From assembly GCA_039934635.1 (NCBI GenBank), contig JBDTLT010000201.1:1-10254 (forward strand): DNA of 10,254 bases. The letters are read 5' to 3'. Source of the stretch: DATLFA01 sp039934635 (lineage in GTDB: Bacteria; Actinomycetota; Acidimicrobiia; Acidimicrobiales; WLNW01). A program made the position numbers and the translations under genes. The notes below the pieces were generated by a model that was not told the origin of the DNA, did no database searches, and was given only the letters and a program-made list of their open reading frames with translations. Shown piece after piece: positions 7,550 through 10,254 of the stretch. Numbering within the stretch: position 1 is the first letter of the stretch; every line of letters starts with the position of its first letter.

Positions 7550-7984
7550 CTCTCTACGAACCGCGGCAGCTCGGTGATGCCGTACTTCGAGACACCCGGC
7601 TCGTCCGCGACGCACTGGCGTTCGGACCAGGTCGTCGTGGAAGCTCTGGAGGTAGGCGATCAGCTGGTCCTTGTACAGGAGGAAGACGTGATCCTCGAGG
7701 CGCTCCTCGCGGGCGACGCGGCTGACCGTCGCGTACAACTCGCGTGCGTTCGTCGCAAGCTGTGCCAACGCAAGATCGAGCTCACGCAGTTGGAGGGAGA
7801 CGCCTGCCGCGTCGCGCGACTTCACCGCAGCACGGAGCTGATCGAGTGAGGTGCGAACTTGGCGGAACATGGTGCGCGGCAACGCGCCCGATTCGACCGT
7901 TGCTCCGAGGATCGATTGCACCGCGGCGAGGTTGGCGTCGCCGATCGACGTCAGCTCGCAGAGCGCATGGCGTTTGACGTTTGA
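7547..7984 (-). pseudogene. C-terminal part of a DUF2397 (JetA/Wadjet-like) protein, truncated
   Basis: The reverse frame reads HALCELTSIGDANLAAV, ESGALPRTMFRQVRTSL, a long helical stretch, then FLLYKDQLIAYLQSFHDDLV, and ends at TAG (7547-7549). The order L-T-x-x-G, GAL-x-x-xM, long helices, then FLxYKxxLIxYLxxF matches the pattern of the C-terminal half of DUF2397/TIGR02677, the JetA subunit of Wadjet anti-plasmid complexes, as remembered; no alignment was run. After about 7625 the frame turns Arg-rich and stops, so the real C-terminus is lost, overwritten by the regulator's promoter. The N-terminal half is also missing in this frame; a change of frame occurs at a 7-bp tandem repeat. A GTG at 7921 could start a 124-residue product, but no ribosome site was seen. 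JetB, JetC and JetD genes are absent here. It could instead be an unrelated helical protein. Confidence 0.4.
7971..7984. repeat. 7-bp tandem duplication
   Basis: CGTTTGA is repeated head to tail at 7971-7977 and 7978-7984. It falls exactly where the coding signal on the reverse strand changes frame; leaving out both copies (14 bp) joins the two frames as ...YHRGV|RHALCEL.... Confidence 0.7.
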
Positions 7985-7986
7985 CG

Positions 7987-8127
7987 TACTCCGCGATGGT
8001 ACGGGTTGGCGGCCAACCGACTTCGGATCTCGGCGGTGCGCAACTGCAGTCGATAGGCGTGTGACGCCTCGATCAGCACGGCGACGACTGCGCCAGCACG
8101 GCCGAAATGGTACCGGTCGGTTCGCGC
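7987..8127 (-). pseudogene. coding-like remnant upstream of the DUF2397-like fragment, other frame
   Basis: The reverse frame reads YHFGRAGAVVAVLIEASHAY followed by RLQLRTAEIRSRLAANPYHRG, with amino-acid make-up and codon use typical of a real helical protein. It has no nearby start and, in its own frame, runs to a stop just past the tandem repeat near 7950. It may be the preceding part of the DUF2397-like gene, put out of frame by the duplication, or a separate scrap. Function not recognised. Beyond it, up to 8191, nothing is convincing except a short hairpin (8170-8187) just downstream of the PIN toxin gene. Confidence 0.3.
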
Positions 8128-8191
8128 GCCGGCCGCGGCCGACTTAGCTCCAACTCATGAGCGGATGTTGGCGCATCCGGCTGCGCCGGTT

Positions 8192-8566
8192 TCATGGCCA
8201 GTTGTGGACGACGGGAGCTGCCGGGCCGAACATTGCGGTCAGGGTGGCGATGTCGTCTGGGTCGCCGGTGAGGATGTCGTGGCCGAAGCGAACGGCGCAG
8301 ATGACGAGATGCGCGTCGACGACATCCGACGATTGGGCTTGGGCGAGCAGGCGACCGACGGGCCGACCGTCGTCGAAGGGGTGAACGGTGATGGCCTTCA
8401 GGAAGGCCGCCAGGCGGGCTTGACGCGGGCCGTCTCGCCAGACCTGGGCGACGACGGGGTGTGTGGTGTGCAGCGCAGTTCCTGACCGGTCGGCGGCGGC
8501 GAGGAACGTGTGGGCGGTCTTCTCGCTCCGGTCGATGGAGATGAGAAAGCCGGCGTCGAGGATCAC
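8192..8566 (-). CDS. vapC: PIN-domain toxin (VapC-like ribonuclease)
   Basis: A 124-residue PIN-domain protein, predicted to be the RNA-cleaving toxin of a type II toxin-antitoxin pair. It begins VILDAGFLISIDR with the first metal-binding acid Asp4, has DVVDAHLVICAVR with Asp81 and Asp84, and TGDPDDI with Asp102/104/105. At the second usual acidic position the sequence is PVVAQVWRDGPRQARL, with Gln41 where most VapC proteins have Glu; the VAQVWRxGxRQARL pattern is itself common in one actinobacterial PIN subfamily. The start is GTG at 8566, overlapping the antitoxin stop by four bases (GTGA); a stop lies only a few codons upstream in this frame, so no other start is available. Translational coupling to the antitoxin is likely. 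Target RNA unknown; the Gln leaves the strength of catalysis open. Confidence 0.85.
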   Translation of the reverse strand: MILDAGFLISIDRSEKTAHTFLAAADRSGTALHTTHPVVAQVWRDGPRQARLAAFLKAITVHPFDDGRPVGRLLAQAQSSDVVDAHLVICAVRFGHDILTGDPDDIATLTAMFGPAAPVVHNWP

Positions 8567-8790
8567 AGCCCGTATCGGTCAACCATCGCCGCGATGTCGG
8601 CGTCATCGATCGGCCCTTCGTGGGCGTCCCAATCGGCGACAAAGGAGCGGAGAGCGTCTTGTCGGTGGCGGTCGGCCGCGAGGTTGCGGAGCGCTTGGCG
8701 TATGGCGCTGGATCGTCCGCCGTACTCGGGGGCGAGCATGTCGAGGAGCGCTTCGTCGTCATCGTCGAGTCGGACCGTCGTGGTACTCAT
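8563..8790 (-). CDS. vapB: ribbon-helix-helix antitoxin (VapB-like)
   Basis: A 75-residue protein starting MSTTTVRLDDDDEALLDML. Residues 3-42 have the ribbon-helix-helix pattern: a short strand (TTVRL), a helix, then SSAIRQALRNLA. The acidic C-terminal tail (about 48-75, WDAHEGPIDDADIAAMVDRY) is the usual toxin-neutralising segment. It lies directly before the PIN toxin gene with a four-base overlap, the standard antitoxin-first order. Its ATG is six bases after a likely -10 hexamer, so the transcript is probably leaderless, and an 18-bp palindrome sits immediately upstream, suiting repression by the antitoxin or the toxin-antitoxin complex. Confidence 0.87.
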   Translation of the reverse strand: MSTTTVRLDDDDEALLDMLAPEYGGRSSAIRQALRNLAADRHRQDALRSFVADWDAHEGPIDDADIAAMVDRYGL

Positions 8791-8796
8791 GGGCCG

Positions 8797-8802
8797 ATCG
8801 TA
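8797..8802 (-). promoter_or_regulatory. -10 element of a leaderless antitoxin-toxin promoter
   Basis: On the reverse strand TACGAT is followed by six bases and then the antitoxin ATG, so transcription would begin at or next to the A of the start codon. No ribosome site is present in the gap. A -35 sequence is weak. Confidence 0.6.
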
Positions 8803-8817
8803 GCACGTACGTGCTAC
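8800..8817. promoter_or_regulatory. 18-bp perfect palindrome, probable operator of the toxin-antitoxin pair
   Basis: GTAGCACGTACGTGCTAC is its own reverse complement. It overlaps the -10 hexamer by three bases and lies 10-27 bases before the antitoxin start. Ribbon-helix-helix antitoxins bind such palindromes to repress their own operon. Confidence 0.7.
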
Positions 8818-8854
8818 ACCCCCTCATGCTTTCCTTGTGGGAAGAGCGACCGAC

Positions 8855-8887
8855 GTGAAACGGCAGGTCATCGACTATGCCATGGCG
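8855..8887 (+). pseudogene. possible first codons of a DUF5318-like gene (scrap)
   Basis: GTG at 8855 opens VKRQVIDYAMA, which resembles the usual start of actinobacterial DUF5318 proteins (basic residues, then QVVDYALARR) as remembered. The match ends after about 11 residues, where TetR-like sequence begins in another frame. At this length chance similarity cannot be excluded. Confidence 0.25.
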
Positions 8888-8893
8888 AGCCAA

Positions 8894-9102
8894 TGCTACT
8901 CGAGGTCCCGTCGGGCCGCTCCTACGTTCGGTTTCTCGCTCGTCTCTTCGCAGACCGGTCGTCGCCGCTCGTCGAAGCGGTGCTCCGCCACTTCCAGTCC
9001 GACATGGTGAGGTTGGCGACGGCGATCGCCGGAGCGCTTCCCGAGGTGCCTCCGCACGTCGTCGCCGTGCGGACGTCCATCGCCTTCGACGTCGTGCTCC
9101 AG
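8894..9102 (+). pseudogene. C-terminal fragment of a TetR-family regulator
   Basis: The + frame reads GRSYVRFLARLFADRSSPL, then LRHFQSDMVRLATAIAGALP and EVPPHVVAVRTSIAFDVVLQ, in the style of the ligand-binding C-terminal domain of TetR regulators (GRxYVRFLAxLxAD, then ALPxxPxxVxAxR). About 70 residues remain. The helix-turn-helix N-terminus is missing, and after VVLQ (9102) the frame passes into sequence that codes on the opposite strand for a serine recombinase. A remnant with sharp edges on both sides. Confidence 0.6.
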
Positions 9103-9575
9103 GACTCCGCAGATCCCGCAGCGCAGCAATCCGGCGAGCTGGTAGCGGCGTCCGGCAACGGGCGTGCGGCTGGCGCGAGTGGTGTGAGCGAATTTCGCCT
9201 GTGCCGTTTCGAAGTCCTCTGCCGACACGAGGGCTTCGTGGACCAGCTCGTTGGATCGCACCCATTCAGAGCGGGCATTCCAGCGCATGCGGGTCTCGTG
9301 GCCGAGGCCGACGTCATCGACATTGATGAGGATCTCGTCTTTGCGTTGCTTGTTCCAGATTTGGTGGCCGGTGTAGCGGGGGGTTGGCGATGAATCCTCG
9401 CACCGCCGACATCGCCCACGCGTTCTTGCTCGAGGTGCGATGCGAGTTGCGTCCGGGATCGTGACCCGAGGGCGAGAGGATGTCGTCTTGCGTGAGTCCG
9501 TTTGCGATCGAGCGCAGCCCTTTGCCGCTGAGGAACTCGCGGAAGATGCGTTGGACGACGGGAGCGGCACGAGCC
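9103..9575 (-). pseudogene. C-terminal fragment of a large serine recombinase, frameshifted
   Basis: The reverse strand reads APVVQRIFREFLSGKGLRSI, then SPSGHDPGRNSHRTSSKNAW and MSAVRGFIANP; after a frame change it continues RYTGHQIWNKQRKDEILINV, HETRMRWNARSEWVRSNEL, EDFETAQAKF and RYQLAGLLRCGICG. This is the order of the Recombinase domain (PF07508) leading into the zinc beta-ribbon, whose first CxxC is the last thing preserved. The frame breaks at a run of six C (six G on the + strand, 9378-9383); five would restore NPRYTGHQ. The catalytic resolvase domain with its Ser is absent, as are the rest of the zinc ribbon and the coiled coil. Inactive remnant of a phage or island integrase. Confidence 0.8.
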
Positions 9576-9610
9576 GGCTGTGTTTGAGATACTCATGTGC
9601 CGATCAGCGA

Positions 9611-9616
9611 GAGGAG
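9611..9616 (+). promoter_or_regulatory. ribosome binding site for the right-hand small protein
   Basis: GAGGAG lies five bases before ATG at 9622. It decides for this start over an in-frame start 14 codons upstream at 9580. Confidence 0.7.
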
Positions 9617-9621
9617 AGACC

Positions 9622-10146
9622 ATGACGAACGTGCCCGATGGCGCACAGCTCTCCGAGGATGGAGCGTGGTGGTGGGACGGCGCCGAGTGGCGATCCGTGG
9701 AGGGCGGGACCGACAGCAGCTGGGACGCTGGTGGCTACGGAGAGACCGTCTACGACCACAGCTGGGACACCGGCGGGTTCGAGGAGGGCGTGCACGCGTA
9801 CGACGCGTACGCCTCGGGCGGCGGCGTGGTCGAGTTCGAGTTCATCGACGCGCCGGCCCTCTCGGGCGACACCATCACATACACCTACAAGACCAAGGAC
9901 AAAAAGAGGGCACAGGCAGGTGCCGTGGTTGCCCAGATCGCGGTGATGAAGGGGGACAACGAGCTCATCGGGGGCGGGTCCAACAAGCTCAAGTCCGAAC
10001 TGGGTCCGAACGACACCGGTGCCAGCAGCATCAGGCCGCAGAACTACACGTCCGCCGATGGCGACTACTCGATCAACATCACGATCGGGAACGACGTTCG
10101 GACCGTCAAATACCGGATCCAGAGCGGCTCAATCACCGCGCGGTGA
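9622..10146 (+). CDS. uncharacterised protein with WWWDG motif and acidic/aromatic repeats
   Basis: A 174-residue protein of unknown function. Near the N-terminus, LSEDGAWWWDGAEWRSV (10-26) matches the short actinobacterial motif DGxWWWDGxxWRxV often found before or between other domains in membrane-associated or secreted proteins. It is followed by an imperfect duplication, SWDAGGYGETVYD then SWDTGGFEEGVHAYD, very rich in Asp, Gly and aromatics. From about residue 68 (VVEFEFIDAPALSGDTITYT) to the end is a compact, beta-looking domain with a Lys-rich patch (KTKDKKR) and a segment YSINITIGNDVRTVKYRI; this domain is not recognised. No signal peptide or membrane segment is seen. A good ribosome site supports the start, and a hairpin follows the stop. 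It stands alone just outside the recombinase debris, so context gives no function. Confidence 0.75.
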   Translation: MTNVPDGAQLSEDGAWWWDGAEWRSVEGGTDSSWDAGGYGETVYDHSWDTGGFEEGVHAYDAYASGGGVVEFEFIDAPALSGDTITYTYKTKDKKRAQAGAVVAQIAVMKGDNELIGGGSNKLKSELGPNDTGASSIRPQNYTSADGDYSINITIGNDVRTVKYRIQSGSITAR

Positions 10147-10172
10147 CCAGCCGGGCGGCTGCCCCCGGCTGG
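10147..10172 (+). terminator. hairpin directly after the stop codon
   Basis: CCAGCCGGG (10147-10155) pairs with CCCGGCTGG (10164-10172) over an eight-base loop, beginning at the base after TGA. No T-run follows. Probably a terminator or mRNA-end hairpin. Confidence 0.5.
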
Positions 10173-10254
10173 CGCCTACAACGCGGCGAAACAACAGGGC
10201 GCGCAGCTCACCAACGACCAAGCACTTCAACTCGCCGCAGACGCCCCCGCCGCA
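10173..10254 (+). other. short coding-like tail at the window edge, undecided
   Basis: In the frame of the preceding gene this stretch reads AYNAAKQQGAQLTNDQALQL and onward without a stop, a sensible-looking helical sequence, but no start codon lies between it and the TGA at 10144. Both other + frames are also open over this length, so the evidence for a gene is weak. Confidence 0.2.

Noticed and set aside
8073..8195. 40-codon reverse frame whose ATG overlaps the PIN toxin stop (ATGA).
   Set aside because: Low-complexity, Pro/Arg-rich product with no recognisable pattern; the overlap can arise by chance, and a short hairpin lies inside it just after the toxin gene.
8620..9393. 257-codon + strand frame taken as one gene.
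   Set aside because: Only 8894-9102 reads like protein (TetR); the left part is antisense of the antitoxin and the right part antisense of the recombinase.
1..10254. CRISPR array, tRNA or rRNA genes.
   Set aside because: No regularly spaced repeats and no tRNA- or rRNA-like sequence were noticed on reading both strands; a covariance-model scan was not possible.

Overview
The window is GC-rich DNA with strong third-position G/C bias. GTG starts, a BTAD-AAA regulator, a PxKF-type secreted protein, an IS110/IS481 mosaic and a leaderless-looking promoter all point to Actinomycetota. The pairing of ephrin-receptor-like Cys repeats with a PxKF tail would fit marine or freshwater Acidimicrobiia such as Ilumatobacter relatives, but that finer placement is inference from memory.

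Layout. (1) Bases 1-134 are the 3' end of a + strand gene whose last ~40 residues resemble the C-terminus of the large regulator further on. (2) Bases 232-2901 encode an intact 889-residue secreted metzincin-type zinc protease with Cys-rich repeats and a PxKF-like tail, closed by a perfect 16-bp hairpin. (3) Bases 2970-3815 are mobile-element debris: an IS481-like left end joined in frame to an internal IS110 transposase fragment with a stop codon, then an opposing tyrosine-recombinase C-terminus. (4) Bases 3979-7533 (- strand) encode an intact 1184-residue BTAD/AAA-ATPase/TPR-like regulator. (5) Bases 7547-8130 (- strand) hold a decayed gene whose last ~120 residues resemble DUF2397 (JetA of Wadjet anti-plasmid systems). 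(6) Bases 8192-8817 are an intact toxin-antitoxin pair (ribbon-helix-helix antitoxin and PIN toxin) with a perfect 18-bp palindrome beside a likely leaderless promoter. (7) Bases 8855-9575 are another scrap heap: a possible DUF5318 start, a TetR C-terminal piece and, on the opposite strand, a frameshifted large serine recombinase fragment. (8) Bases 9622-10146 encode a small acidic/aromatic protein with a WWWDG motif and an unrecognised C-terminal domain, followed by a hairpin.

How it fits together. The living parts are the protease, the regulator, the toxin-antitoxin pair and the small protein. Between them lie remnants of at least four kinds of recombinase or transposase and a possible defence-gene relic, the pattern of a recombination hot spot or eroded island. 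The protease sits between two apparently related regulators, and its upstream region has a 9-bp direct repeat at 11-bp period, the geometry used by SARP-type regulators; a regulatory link is plausible but unproven. No complete new system is visible. The most unusual intact items are the protease architecture and the small protein at the right end.
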